Shown in pieces: positions 27,162 to 36,635 of a stretch of DNA of 64,000 nucleotides. The notes under the pieces were generated by a model. It did no database searches. It saw nothing but the letters and a program-made list of their open reading frames with translations, and was not told the origin of the DNA. Position numbers and translations under genes: made by a program. Source of the DNA: a bacterium (GTDB lineage: Bacteria > SAR324 > XYD2-FULL-50-16). Each line of letters opens with the position of its first letter. The first letter of the stretch is position 1. Location of the stretch: positions 55,216 to 119,215 of the forward strand of contig JAHJTV010000078.1 of the NCBI GenBank assembly GCA_018829445.1, given 5' to 3'.

Positions 27162-27208
27162 ATCTCCCTGGTCATTCATTAATTCAGGGAGATAGATCAG
27201 CATTTTTT
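27162..27208 (+). terminator. Terminator-like hairpin after the RND gene
   Basis: A perfect 9-bp stem, ATCTCCCTG (27162-27170) with CAGGGAGAT (27185-27193), is followed at a distance of nine bases by six T residues (27203-27208). The distance makes it a weak intrinsic terminator. Confidence 0.5.
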
Positions 27209-27402
27209 GACATAAGTTTTACAATATTTGCCGTTGTTTTCCTACTGAAAGACGGTAGAGTATATGGCGTGAGTAAAACTCATTTTTTGGGCTGAATTAT
27301 CGGATAATCCCTTACTTAAAGGAACCAGTTAGTCATCTCGTTTGTCTGCTGCCCTTTTTTACTTTTCCCGATTTTCAACAAACCCCTGTCTTTCTGTCCG
27401 CC

Positions 27403-28065
27403 ATGATTGCCAAATTAAGAGATCCCGTGAGTGGTCTCACCCATTTTATCGGAATAATTTTAGCCATAATCGGCTTTATTTTGTTGATATTAAAAGCTAC
27501 AGACCCGATAAGACCGTGGCATATTGTTTCTTTCACAGTCTTCAGCACCGGAATGGTTTTGGTTTATCTCTTCAGCACCCTGTATCACTGGCTTCCTTTG
27601 TCGGAGAGAGGAGTGCAACGCTTAAGAAGAGTCGATCACATCATGATTTTCATAATGATTGCAGCGACGTATACGCCAATCTGTCTTATTCCTTTGAGAG
27701 ATTCCATAGGTTGGGAAATGTTCGGCGGGGTCTGGGCGATTGCAGCTGCAGGTCTGTTTCTTAAGGTGTTCTGGCTGCAAGCCCCCAGGTGGTTATCAGT
27801 TGCCATCTATATCCTGATGGGCTGGCTGATCATACTGGGAATCGTTCCCCTGGTTGAATCACTCCAGCCGAATGCTTTGTTCTGGTTGGTCAGTGGCGGG
27901 CTTTTTTATACGTTTGGCGCTATCATCTATAGCCTGAAACGCCCCGATCCTTGGCCAAAACGGTTTGGATTCCACGAGATTTTCCATGTTTTCGTGATGC
28001 TCGGTACCTTCTCGCATTACATAGTCATGTACAAATATATCTCCCTAATCCATCCGGGGACTTAG
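27403..28065 (+). CDS. PAQR/hemolysin III family membrane protein (TrhA-like)
   Basis: The 220-residue protein has about seven membrane helices and the PAQR metal-site motifs: SxxYH in YLFSTLYHWLPLS, DH in RRVDHIMIF, and HEIFHVFVMLGTFSHY at the end. Bacterial TrhA proteins affect membrane energy and fluidity homeostasis, and the old haemolysin name is misleading. No ribosome site is evident before the ATG, but the protein starts in register with homologues. Confidence 0.88.
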   Translation: MIAKLRDPVSGLTHFIGIILAIIGFILLILKATDPIRPWHIVSFTVFSTGMVLVYLFSTLYHWLPLSERGVQRLRRVDHIMIFIMIAATYTPICLIPLRDSIGWEMFGGVWAIAAAGLFLKVFWLQAPRWLSVAIYILMGWLIILGIVPLVESLQPNALFWLVSGGLFYTFGAIIYSLKRPDPWPKRFGFHEIFHVFVMLGTFSHYIVMYKYISLIHPGT

Positions 28066-28291
28066 GGACACTCTTAACTCTTTTCTCTATAGTTTTTTTC
28101 AATCCTTCCTCCGGTTTCTATTAAGAAAAACAATTAGACTCCTCTATTTTTGCCATGATAATCTGACATCCAGCGCCTTTTTCAAGGCGAACTGCGATTC
28201 CTGTTTATCTGGGGTGGCAATACTGAAGTAAATGATAAAAAGAAATATTCCTTCATGTTCCCCTTCTCTAAAAAATACCCGCAAGCAAAAG

Positions 28292-29344
28292 ATGACCGAT
28301 AAAAAAGAAAGAATTCGCTTAACCCAATCTGTTTCCGGTGCCGGTTGAGCCTCTAAACTCTCTCCAGGGGACCTGGATAAAGCATTATGCGGACTTGATT
28401 TTCCAACCGATCAGAATGTATTGGTTGGACTTCAAAAAGCTGATGACGCTGGTATCTATAAGATTACTGAAGATATTGCGCTGATTCAAACCGTGGACTT
28501 CTTCACACCCATTGTCGATGATCCTTACTGGTTCGGCCAGATTGCAGCCGCCAATGCCTTAAGTGATGTTTACGCAATGGGCGGCGTCCCAAAAACGGCA
28601 ATGAATCTGGTAGGTTTCCCCTCGAAACGGATGGATATGGGAATTTTGAGAAGCATATTGCAGGGTGGGATAGAGAAAATCAGGGAAGCCGGTGCCGTTT
28701 TAATCGGAGGTCATAGCATTGAAGATGTCGAACTGAAATATGGTCTTTCGGTTACGGGTTTTATCCATCCATCTAAAGTGTTAACCAAGCAAAACCTGCA
28801 GGTTGGCGACCAGCTCATTCTGACCAAACCATTGGGGACAGGGATTATCAACACGGCCATAAAAGCCAAGCTAGCTGATGCCGGTCTTGAGGAAAGAATC
28901 AGCATTCAGATGGCCCAGCTGAATAAAGAAGCGGCCGAAATAATGGATAAATACAAGGTTCACGCCTGCACTGATATTACGGGGTTTGGTCTGCTGGGGC
29001 ATCTTGCAGAAATGGTGGTGGGATCTGGAAACAGCTTGCGTATTTTTTCAAAACAGGTACCTATCATTCCGGAGACGGTGGATTTCGCAAAAACGGGGAT
29101 CATCCCGGGAGGTGCCCATCGTAATAGAGAGTTCAGGAAAGGGTTGGTATATTTTGATTCAGCCCTGGAGTTATACATACAGGATATTCTGTTCGACCCG
29201 CAAACTTCAGGTGGTCTGTTAATCTGTGTGGATAAAACCGATGCACCGTACCTGCTTTCCGAGCTTTTGGAGAAGGGATGTCCGGAAGCGGGTCTGATCG
29301 GCGAAGTAACCTCTACCCCTGCAGAAAGAATCTCTGTGATGTGA
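28292..29344 (+). CDS. selD: Selenophosphate synthase containing selenocysteine (in-frame UGA)
   Basis: SelD makes selenophosphate from selenide and ATP. The frame opens at the ATG at 28292 and reads LTQSVSGAG, then TGA at 28346-28348, then ASKLSPGD. This aligns with the active-site loop of SelD, where the TGA codon takes the place of Cys or Sec. Read through, the product is 350 residues with Sec at 19, the normal SelD length, and the rest is a full AIRS-type ATP-binding enzyme. A caller that stops at TGA would wrongly start it at the TTG at 28421. yedF, another selenium gene, follows. A hairpin 14 bases after the UGA is the expected place for a bacterial SECIS. Confidence 0.92.
28346..28377 (+). 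promoter_or_regulatory. UGA selenocysteine codon and candidate bacterial SECIS hairpin in selD
   Basis: After the TGA (28346-28348) comes a 6-bp stem, TCCAGG (28363-28368) and CCTGGA (28372-28377), with a GGA loop. SelB-dependent bacterial SECIS elements lie inside the coding sequence just 3' of the UGA, with a small loop containing G, which fits. The stem is short, so the fold needs checking. Confidence 0.6.
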
Positions 29345-29414
29345 AATGCACAACCCGTAGTGAATCACTACACCTCAATGTTGAAAACAAAACCAATGAT
29401 AAAATGGAGCAAAG

Positions 29415-30011
29415 ATGAAAGAGATTGATGCACGAGGGCTATCCTGCCCAACTCCGGTACTAATGGCAAAGAAAGCAATTGAAGACAATTCTCCCAATCA
29501 GATTAAAATTCTCGTGGATAATGAAGCAGCCGGCGAAAATGTGAACCGTTTTCTGCAATCGCAATCCTATGATGTGACTATCGAAAATGTGGGCGCCGAT
29601 TTCCAGATTATCGGTAAAAAAGGGGAAAAAACCGTGACCGAAGAGGTCACAAAGCCTGATGAAGATAAAGAACAGCAGAAGATCATGATTATGGTAACAA
29701 CTGATCGTATGGGGTACGGCGATGATGAGCTTGGTCTAAAGCTGATGATAAGTTTTCTGAAAACTGTCCGGGAAATGGGAAACGATCTGTGGCGGTTGGT
29801 GTTTGTCAATAATGGTGTAAAGTTGACCATAGCAGAAGCTGAGACATTACCTGCATTAAAGGAACTCGAAGCAGAGGGGCTCCATATTCTTGTATGTGGC
29901 ACCTGCCTTGATTTTTTCCAGCTACTGGACAAAAAAGAGGTGGGCCTAACAACCAATATGCTGGATATTGTGATGGCAATGCAGTTTGCTGATAAGGTAA
30001 TCAACCTCTGA
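29415..30011 (+). CDS. yedF: YedF family sulfurtransferase-like selenium metabolism protein
   Basis: The 198-residue protein has an N-terminal TusA/SirA fold starting KEIDARGLSCPTPV with its conserved Cys, then a DsrE-like domain from about residue 90 (IMIMVTTDRMGYGDDELG) that includes LVCGTCLDFF. This two-domain architecture is the YedF family that co-occurs with SelD and is thought to handle selenium or a persulfide/selenide donor. It follows selD by 70 bases with GGAG before the ATG, so co-transcription is likely. Confidence 0.88.
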   Translation: MKEIDARGLSCPTPVLMAKKAIEDNSPNQIKILVDNEAAGENVNRFLQSQSYDVTIENVGADFQIIGKKGEKTVTEEVTKPDEDKEQQKIMIMVTTDRMGYGDDELGLKLMISFLKTVREMGNDLWRLVFVNNGVKLTIAEAETLPALKELEAEGLHILVCGTCLDFFQLLDKKEVGLTTNMLDIVMAMQFADKVINL

Positions 30012-30095
30012 TTTCGGAAGTTCAAAGGATCCCGCATCCAATACGGACAAATCTTGTATCCCGCAGATATAGTTGAAATTTTTCCTAAGTATCTC

Positions 30096-30124
30096 TTGAC
30101 AACTCCATTGTGTTTCACTATGGT
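30096..30124 (+). promoter_or_regulatory. Putative promoter upstream of the M19-like gene
   Basis: TTGACA (30096-30101) and TATGGT (30119-30124) with a 17-base spacer, about 165 bases before the next ATG. The rest of the 282-base gap shows nothing clear. Confidence 0.4.
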
Positions 30125-30293
30125 GCAGTCGTGTTCATCAGAGGAGTTTTGGAAAGGCTTTAATGTATTGCAAGAACACTTCCGCCATTCGGAATAAGAC
30201 TCCAAATCAAGGTATTTCGGATTTATATGGTAGTATCAAATAAATCTTTCCTACGGTTATCTCAATAACAGAAAAACAGACAAGGGGGAGAGA

Positions 30294-31880
30294 ATGAAGG
30301 GAATTTCGGGTTTTTCGTTTTTGTTAAGCATCATCTTATTATTTACGTTTGTTCCCCTTTCAGCAGTGGCTCAAACAGAAGGATCACCGGTAACCGGTTT
30401 TGCTGATATTCATATTCATCAAATGGCAGAATTCGCATATGCCGGCGCTTGGTTTCACGGCAGCCATAAGGGACCTGAAAGTGTTGCTTTAAAGAAGTGC
30501 AGCGGAGGTAGTTTGCTGGGTGGCGATCATGCCCGCACTGTTGCCGGACCTTTGAATGAATTATTAGGGAGTGTTCCGGGTACTGATGGTGACACAGGGT
30601 GGCATTTTTATAAACGTTATGGTTATCCCAAGTATACCGGCTGGCCCCGGTGGGACACCATTGCTCACCAGCAGGTTTGGGAGGGACATCTCAAGCAGGC
30701 TCACGACAATGGATTGAGTCTTTATATCATGTCAGCAGTTGATTTTAAGCCGTTGTGCGATGTAATGCCGAAGAAGAATAAAAAACCGGGTTTAAGATGC
30801 AACGAAATGTCAAGTGTTCAGGTACAGCTCCAGGCTGCCATTGATTTTGCTGCGGAAAGGAACTGGATATCGATTGCCCGTTCTCCGGAAGAGGCACGTG
30901 AAATCAACGATGAGGGGAAACTGGCGGTAATCCTGGCCATTGAGGTCACCCAGCTTTTTGATGATGATAACTGGGCCGAACGATTAAATTATTATTACGA
31001 CCATTACCATGTCAGATCCATCCAGTTAGGGCATCAGTTGGACAACCGGTTCACGGGTGTCGCTCCCCATCATTTTATTTTCAAGCTGTTTCAGTTTATT
31101 GATGATATCAATAATGGCGACTCCAACCTGGGATTTGATCTGGATGATGAGGGCAAAAACAGGAAAGGGCTTACCTCAGAAGGAATGGATCTGATCCGCG
31201 CAATGATGGACAAAAAAATGATACTTGATATTGCCCATATGTCAGAGCGAGCAATAATGGATCTATATGACATTTCTATAGAATACAACTATTATCCCTT
31301 TATTCTGTCCCATGGACATTTAAGGTCAATCATGTTGGATAAAAAACAGAAAGAGGAAAAAACAACACCGGATTCCGTTATTCGACTGATTCGGGAAACC
31401 GGCGGAATGATCGGTCTGAGAACAGCACCTGACCAGGTAAAGACCTATACCAGATCAGGAGTTCCCAACGATTGTGACGGATCAAGCAAGTCATTCGCCC
31501 AGGCATATCAATATGGCGTCAAAGGATTAAAAGTTGACATTGCTTTTGCCAGTGATTTTAACGGATTCATTCAGCAAACCCGGCCCCGCTTCGGCAGTAA
31601 AAAGGAAACCTGTGCGGCTTCCGGCGACAATAAACGACGTGACAAACAAAGGAATCTGCAAAAGAATCCCCTGGGAACGCCTTTTGATTACCAGGGTTTT
31701 GGCCATATCGGTTTGGAAGGTGATATTGTCAGGGAGTTAAAAAACCTGGGCGTTGAGACATCAGGTCTTGAGAATTCAGCCGAAACGTTTGTACGTGTCT
31801 GGGAACGCTGCTATGATCAAAACCGGGTTGGGCCCCTGGATACCTCAGATTTTGATACTAGCGGAATAGTAGATGAGTAG
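30294..31880 (+). CDS. Exported peptidase M19 (membrane dipeptidase)-like metal hydrolase
   Basis: The 528-residue protein has a signal peptide ending near SAVAQ. The mature part starts with the metal-binding ADIHIHQMAEFAYAG, where the His-x-His pattern corresponds to the HxD of M19 enzymes. It continues with MILDIAHMS, a second conserved M19 block, and FILSHGHLRS. It should be a zinc hydrolase of the amidohydrolase superfamily acting outside the cytoplasm, perhaps on dipeptides or a lactone. It is about 150 residues longer than typical dipeptidases, mainly through insertions near residues 50-130 and 390-470. A strong GGGGGAGAG site lies before the ATG. Confidence 0.78.
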   Translation: MKGISGFSFLLSIILLFTFVPLSAVAQTEGSPVTGFADIHIHQMAEFAYAGAWFHGSHKGPESVALKKCSGGSLLGGDHARTVAGPLNELLGSVPGTDGDTGWHFYKRYGYPKYTGWPRWDTIAHQQVWEGHLKQAHDNGLSLYIMSAVDFKPLCDVMPKKNKKPGLRCNEMSSVQVQLQAAIDFAAERNWISIARSPEEAREINDEGKLAVILAIEVTQLFDDDNWAERLNYYYDHYHVRSIQLGHQLDNRFTGVAPHHFIFKLFQFIDDINNGDSNLGFDLDDEGKNRKGLTSEGMDLIRAMMDKKMILDIAHMSERAIMDLYDISIEYNYYPFILSHGHLRSIMLDKKQKEEKTTPDSVIRLIRETGGMIGLRTAPDQVKTYTRSGVPNDCDGSSKSFAQAYQYGVKGLKVDIAFASDFNGFIQQTRPRFGSKKETCAASGDNKRRDKQRNLQKNPLGTPFDYQGFGHIGLEGDIVRELKNLGVETSGLENSAETFVRVWERCYDQNRVGPLDTSDFDTSGIVDE

Positions 31881-31912
31881 GAATTAGAAACGCCCACCTA
31901 ATCAAGGTGACT

Positions 31913-31967
31913 ACCAGGGCTGATCATTGCCCTGGTCCAGATGCCCAATACCGCTGAAAATGGGCAT
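31913..31967 (+). terminator. Tandem hairpins after the M19-like gene
   Basis: The first stem is ACCAGGGC/GCCCTGGT (31913-31920 and 31929-31936). The second is ATGCCCA/TGGGCAT (31941-31947 and 31961-31967), followed by a short T run. Together they are a likely termination region. Confidence 0.55.
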
Positions 31968-32072
31968 TTTCCCAAAACCTAAATAATATACCCGCTTTAG
32001 GACTAGCCTTGATTTCTTTTTCTCTCATGCAGTATTTTTTTTCAATAATGATCTTCAATCGCAAACTGAAAG

Positions 32073-32279
32073 TTATACCCGGGCTTGAATAGCATGATTT
32101 GACTGCGCCGGCATTTCCATTGAAAGCCAGTTACAGGGACCACCACCTGAACCGTCTCGTCTTGGTCCCTTTCCATCTCTTGGCCCACCACCAACACCGA
32201 ATAGACCACATCCGCTTACCAAAGTGACTAGAAACGCAATTATTGTAAGAGACAGAATAATTCTTCGTTTTGTTTTCAT
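32073..32279 (-). CDS. Small glycine-rich lipoprotein, hypothetical
   Basis: The 68-residue frame starts MKTKRRIILSLTIIAFLVTLVSGC, a lipoprotein signal with lipobox LVSGC and acylation expected on Cys24. The mature part is only 45 residues, rich in Gly, Pro, Arg and Asp (GVGGGPRDGKGPRRDG), without known domains. The signal is convincing, but the tail is low in complexity, so the gene call is moderate. It is convergent with the M19-like gene. Confidence 0.5.
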   Translation of the reverse strand: MKTKRRIILSLTIIAFLVTLVSGCGLFGVGGGPRDGKGPRRDGSGGGPCNWLSMEMPAQSNHAIQARV

Positions 32280-33184
32280 AGTGTTATCCGTTTAAACTTG
32301 AACATTTCTTTTTTTTGAATGATCTGAACGGAACCAGAGATCCATAGTTACCGCCAGTTCTTTTACTATACAATCTAATATAAAAGCGGCAAATTTAAAC
32401 CCTTGATCCATCCAAAATTTGACTGTGTTGTCCATCAAAAGATATTAGTCATACCGCACGACCTGTGCCAAAAACCAAAAAGTGAAAATGTTTATTCTTG
32501 CATAGTATTGAAAATACGGGAGATAGATGCAATTAAAGTTGTTCACACAAGACAAGCACTGATCAAAATCTAAAAAAGAGATGGACCAGGTGGATAATAT
32601 CTACCCGGAAAGGCTGGCTAAAAAAGTTACAGTGGATACTAAATATCCATAACAAAGGGGACGTTGTTGACTATGTATACAAAAGTTTCAGTAGTTATTA
32701 GGGGATTAAGAATTCATACCATTTCTGATTTCAGTCACAGTGTATTTTATTTGCTCAAAAACATAATATCATCAAGCAACAAAACTGTTTCAATCAAGTG
32801 ATAACTCCGTTGTTATCGCTGATTGTTTTAATGCCGTTTTTGAAATCGAGTTATCGAACAACATTGAATCTCCAACATGAATACAAATATTTATCTATGC
32901 TTTGTCAGCGATATCCCTAAGTAACATCATCCAGAGATGGAAGGATGAGAGCCGCTTCGGCTGTTGCCTGATGTTGTTGTCCCTCTTTTCCTGGATGTAG
33001 TTTGTACACTTTGTCAACAACGTCCCGTTGTTTGTTGATTTCTCAGCCCTGAATCTTTAAGTTTTTTTGACTTATACAGTGCCAGTCATGTATAACTGTA
33101 TCAAGACAAGAGAAACAGATATCTTGGGTTGATGATTGCTAATTAGCATCACACTTTGACACTTATCGGGTTTGGATAATTTAA
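32280..33184. other. 905-base gene-free region carrying a MITE-like element
   Basis: I see no coding sequence. The main content is an inverted-repeat-bounded element at 32658-33026. The rest is AT-rich without clear promoters. Confidence 0.5.
32658..33026. mobile_element. MITE-like element with 26-bp terminal inverted repeats
   Basis: 32658-32683 and the reverse complement of 33001-33026 match at 23 of 26 positions, both starting GGGACGTTGTTGAC at the outer end. The 317 bases between hold no open reading frame of note. Such ends with an empty inside fit a non-autonomous transposon (MITE) or the remains of an insertion sequence. I could not find a convincing target duplication. Confidence 0.6.
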
Positions 33185-33568
33185 ATGGGCATCGATAAAA
33201 ACATACACATTCTCATAGTTGAGGATGATGATATTAATAGAAAGCTTTTGGCAAATATTTTAAATACCATCGGTTTTACCAATGTCCTGCAAGCCGAAAA
33301 CGGTCAATTGGGCTGGGAATTTATCCAGAAAGAAAAGATTGATCTGGTGATGACCGACTGGATGATGCCGGAATTGGACGGATTAGAACTGCTAAAGCGA
33401 ATCCGCCTCAGTGACACTCCTTTAAAAACGTTGCCTGTAATCATGATAACGGCACTGGGAAAACAGGACGATATCATGAAAGCAGCGGAATGGGATGTTA
33501 ACGGCTATGTTGTTAAACCGTTTAGTGTGAACACGGTTCTTTCTAAAATTGAGGAGATTCTGGGATAG
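33185..33568 (+). CDS. CheY-like single-domain response regulator
   Basis: A 127-residue receiver domain with all active-site parts: acidic pair in VEDDDIN (about 13-16), phospho-acceptor D58 in MTDWMMPELDG, Thr in VIMITALG and Lys in YVVKPF. There is no output domain, so it acts by protein contact, as in chemotaxis or stress relays. No histidine kinase gene is adjacent. It is convergent with the isoaspartyl methyltransferase-like gene. Confidence 0.92.
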   Translation: MGIDKNIHILIVEDDDINRKLLANILNTIGFTNVLQAENGQLGWEFIQKEKIDLVMTDWMMPELDGLELLKRIRLSDTPLKTLPVIMITALGKQDDIMKAAEWDVNGYVVKPFSVNTVLSKIEEILG

Positions 33569-33583
33569 GTTTTAAATCTTCTA

Positions 33584-34351
33584 TCAGCCTTCAAATCCAT
33601 ATTTTCCGATCAGGGGAACAAACACCACTCCCCCGATATTTTGACGGGACCACTTATTCTCCGATACTCTGACAATCAAAACCAGTTCCTGATAAAAGTT
33701 CTTGCTCCCCACCGGAATGATCAATTTCCCGTCTATTTTTAACTGTTGTTTCAAGGAGTCAGGAACTTCAGGACCAGCCGCCGTCACCAGAATTTTATCA
33801 TAGGGGGCTTCATGCTGGTATCCAATAGTGCCATCTCCATGAATCACCTTAACCCGGTCTGAGTATCCAGCTTTTTCAATATTGGTACGGGCATATTCCA
33901 CCAGTGGTTCAATTCTTTCAACAGTTATCACCTCTCCTGTTTTGCCTGAAAAATCTTCATATATGGATTCATCATAATAGCGAGTCAATGGTTTCCATTC
34001 AGGTGGTTTGACAGTACTGGGAGCGCACATCTCTGCTGAAATACATGCATGATAACCACTGCCACTACCAATCTCTAAAACTTTATCTCCCGGGACAATA
34101 TCCAGGGCGTCGCATTCCATAAATGCCATATGGGGAGCGCTAATCGTTTGCCCGTGTCCAATGGGTAAGGGGTTGTCATTATAGGTGTGAGGTCTCTGCC
34201 CATTCGGTACGAACATGCTTCTGGCAACCCGCTCAAAGGCATTAATACATAACTGGGAATTTGCGTAATTCATGGTGACGTAATATTCCAACAGTTTTTG
34301 TTTAATATGGTTGAATTCCGGGTTTTCAGGACTCCAAGTTAATTCCCCCAT
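33584..34351 (-). CDS. Protein-L-isoaspartate O-methyltransferase-like protein
   Basis: A 255-residue PCMT-family protein: FVPNGQRPHTYNDNPLPIGHGQTISAPHM is the family's substrate-side block, and VLEIGSGSGYHA is SAM motif I. Compared with the usual length of about 210 it carries an insertion of some 30 residues after the first SAM helix (CAPSTVKPPEWK to GKT). It should methylate isoaspartyl residues in damaged proteins, or a related carboxylate. GAGGAG precedes the ATG. Confidence 0.85.
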   Translation of the reverse strand: MGELTWSPENPEFNHIKQKLLEYYVTMNYANSQLCINAFERVARSMFVPNGQRPHTYNDNPLPIGHGQTISAPHMAFMECDALDIVPGDKVLEIGSGSGYHACISAEMCAPSTVKPPEWKPLTRYYDESIYEDFSGKTGEVITVERIEPLVEYARTNIEKAGYSDRVKVIHGDGTIGYQHEAPYDKILVTAAGPEVPDSLKQQLKIDGKLIIPVGSKNFYQELVLIVRVSENKWSRQNIGGVVFVPLIGKYGFEG

Positions 34352-34704
34352 CGCCTTTACTCCTCAATTATTCGAAAAAAAAACGGTTTTTTAATCAGTG
34401 CAATGATATCAAAAGTGATAGTGGCTCAATTAAAACATTATGCCAATAAAGACATAACTACTTGCCAATAAGTATATAATAGATGACCCTATTTTTGGAA
34501 ATCATTTTTATCGATTTTAAGATAATGATTGATGCCCCATCGGAATAAAATCATCAAACCGGTGTCGTAATAAAGTACTCAATAACAGGCCTCTGCCATG
34601 TTGACAATCCACGATTCCAGAAGTTACCATTCAATGATTGCTGCCCCTTCTCCAGACACCATTATTCTGTAGTTAATTCATGAAAAACCTTGAATCATTC
34701 AACC
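34352..34704. other. Intergenic region, no gene seen
   Basis: 353 AT-rich bases between divergent genes. No MoxR-type ATPase gene is present here, although one usually precedes DUF58 genes. Confidence 0.4.
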
Positions 34705-35619
34705 ATGTTATTCTTTAAGAAAAATAGGGAAGAAGCTCCCCCTAACATTCCGGAAAAAGAGCTCTTAAAAAAGGTCAGACAGATCCATATCCGATCCAAA
34801 CGGGTTGTCAACGATGTGATGGCCGGTGAGTATCAGAGTGCATTTAAGGGTCGGGGAATGGAATTTGATACGGTTCGGGAGTATCAGGAAGGTGATGAGG
34901 AAAGGATGATCGACTGGAATGTTACAGCGAGGTTCGGGCATCCCTTTGTAAAAAGTTATGTCGAAGAACGCGAATTAACCGTTATCTTTTTGGTTGATAT
35001 TTCAGAATCAGGCAAGTTTGGAAGTCACAAACAACTGAAGAAAGAGACTGCTGCAGAATTTTGTGCAATTTTAGCGTTGAACGCCATTAAAAAAAATGAT
35101 CGCATCGGACTTATTCTTTTTACTGACAAAATCGAATTGTTTGTTCCGCCAAACAAGGGGAAAACGCACATTTTGAGGGTTATCCGCGAATTGCTCTATT
35201 TTAATCCTAAAGGGAAAAAAACGTCTATCAACGCAGCCCTGGAATACTTCAACCGGGTTAATAAAAAGAGGGCGGTTGTCTTTTTAGTATCTGATTTTTT
35301 GGATGATAATTTTTTCCACAACATTAATCTGACCAACAAAAGACATGACCTGGTTGCTGTTGAGGTTTCCGATCCAAGGGAGAAAAGCCTTAAAAAAATC
35401 GGACTTATCGCGCTTCAGGATTCCGAAACCGGGGAAGAAATTTTGGTGGATTCCAATAGCGAAGCCTGGAATCATTACCATTCCCTCTCTCGTTTAAAAT
35501 CGGAGGAGAGTAAAAAAAGTCAGTTCAGAAAATTTGGCGTCGATTATTTGCAGATCAGGACTGACAAGCCGTTTGAAAAAGATCTGATCCGGTTTTTTAA
35601 AAGTAGAAGGTGTCGATGA
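34705..35619 (+). CDS. DUF58 domain protein (Bat/MoxR-associated)
   Basis: The 304-residue protein contains the DUF58 signature GRGMEFDTVREYQEGDEERMIDWNVTAR and a following von Willebrand-like fold (VIFLVDISESGKFG, RAVVFLVSDFLDD). Such proteins occur in operons with MoxR ATPases and vWA proteins, in spirochaetes and others, and are linked to stress tolerance and envelope assembly. An in-frame TTG at 34690 is an alternative start, and neither has a clear ribosome site. The TGA overlaps the next ATG (ATGA). Confidence 0.88.
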   Translation: MLFFKKNREEAPPNIPEKELLKKVRQIHIRSKRVVNDVMAGEYQSAFKGRGMEFDTVREYQEGDEERMIDWNVTARFGHPFVKSYVEERELTVIFLVDISESGKFGSHKQLKKETAAEFCAILALNAIKKNDRIGLILFTDKIELFVPPNKGKTHILRVIRELLYFNPKGKKTSINAALEYFNRVNKKRAVVFLVSDFLDDNFFHNINLTNKRHDLVAVEVSDPREKSLKKIGLIALQDSETGEEILVDSNSEAWNHYHSLSRLKSEESKKSQFRKFGVDYLQIRTDKPFEKDLIRFFKSRRCR

Positions 35620-36635
35620 AAAAAACAGGTTTTTTAATACTGTTTGGGATTATTATGATTCTTTTTGCCTGTGAAAGAAACGGGGGTGAAGAAGTGAAAG
35701 AATCTCCCGACAATCATCGGGATACCGAATACACATTCAAACGGGGCGGCTCTCCTGTTGAAGTAGTTGTAAAACTTTCCAGCGTGGAACTGGAGTTGAC
35801 AGATTTTCTGACTGTCACCATCGAGAGCCGGTTTCCAGAAGATACTCATATTACTCCTCCTTATCTTTCTGAAGAAGTTTACGCTCCCCTGCTGTTAATC
35901 GAAAATCCCAAAAATGAGACTGTCTGGGCAGAGAAAAAGAATCTGATGATCAACCGATGGACATATAGATTCGAACCTTTGATCTCAGGAGAATTCGAGT
36001 TAAACCCCTTTATCATCAGCTTTCGGTTGGAAAAAGAAAAAACGGATAACCTCAATAATTGGCCGGTATACAAGATTTATACAGAACCGATAAAATATTC
36101 AGTTTCGGCAATAAATTATAATGAATTGGATGATATCAGGGATATAAAGGGAATGATTCTCCCCCCTTTTAAGTATCTGCCATTAATCATCTCCCTGGTT
36201 ATCATCGGTTTTATAATATCATCCATATTTTTATTTCAGAAATATGGAAAAAATGTCGACGCTCTGGACCCGACAGTTCCAGAGGTTGACTTTCACCAAC
36301 AGGCCCTGCTCAGATTAAAAGATCTGGAGCAACGAGATCTGATCGGTCAATCCGCATTCGATCAATACCACACTGAGTTAGCCAACATTTTAAGGGACTA
36401 CATTGAGAATATCTTCGGCTTACGCGCCAAGGAGCAGACCACCGAGGAATTCATAAAAGAGGTCTACGAAACACAACATTTTAATACGGAACAACGCCAG
36501 ATTCTGGATCGATATCTTCGTCTGGCTGACCTTGTGAAATTTGCAACTTTCAACCCGGGATCAGAAATCAGCATTAGTGCTCTGAATAACGTCCGTACCT
36601 TTGTCCAGACCACGGGGAGAAGTGATGAAGTTTGA
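35616..36635 (+). CDS. Bat-operon lipoprotein with C-terminal membrane helix
   Basis: The 339-residue protein begins with a lipoprotein signal, MKKTGFLILFGIIMILFAC, with acylation expected at Cys19. A beta-rich region follows (about 30-175), then one membrane helix (PLIISLVIIGFIISSIFLF, about 185-205) and a helical cytoplasmic tail of about 135 residues. That layout fits the BatD/DUF4381-like member of DUF58/vWA operons. It overlaps both neighbours by a few bases, so translation is coupled. A GTG two codons upstream is possible, but the ATG has a better-placed AGAAGG. Confidence 0.7.
   Translation: MKKTGFLILFGIIMILFACERNGGEEVKESPDNHRDTEYTFKRGGSPVEVVVKLSSVELELTDFLTVTIESRFPEDTHITPPYLSEEVYAPLLLIENPKNETVWAEKKNLMINRWTYRFEPLISGEFELNPFIISFRLEKEKTDNLNNWPVYKIYTEPIKYSVSAINYNELDDIRDIKGMILPPFKYLPLIISLVIIGFIISSIFLFQKYGKNVDALDPTVPEVDFHQQALLRLKDLEQRDLIGQSAFDQYHTELANILRDYIENIFGLRAKEQTTEEFIKEVYETQHFNTEQRQILDRYLRLADLVKFATFNPGSEISISALNNVRTFVQTTGRSDEV

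Noticed and set aside
27342..27764. 140-codon frame overlapping the PAQR gene
   Set aside because: The overlapping frame at 27403-28065 has clear PAQR motifs and membrane helices; this one has none.
28421..29344. Shorter selD starting at TTG 28421
   Set aside because: The true frame extends upstream through a UGA at the conserved Sec/Cys position to an ATG at 28292, restoring full SelD length.
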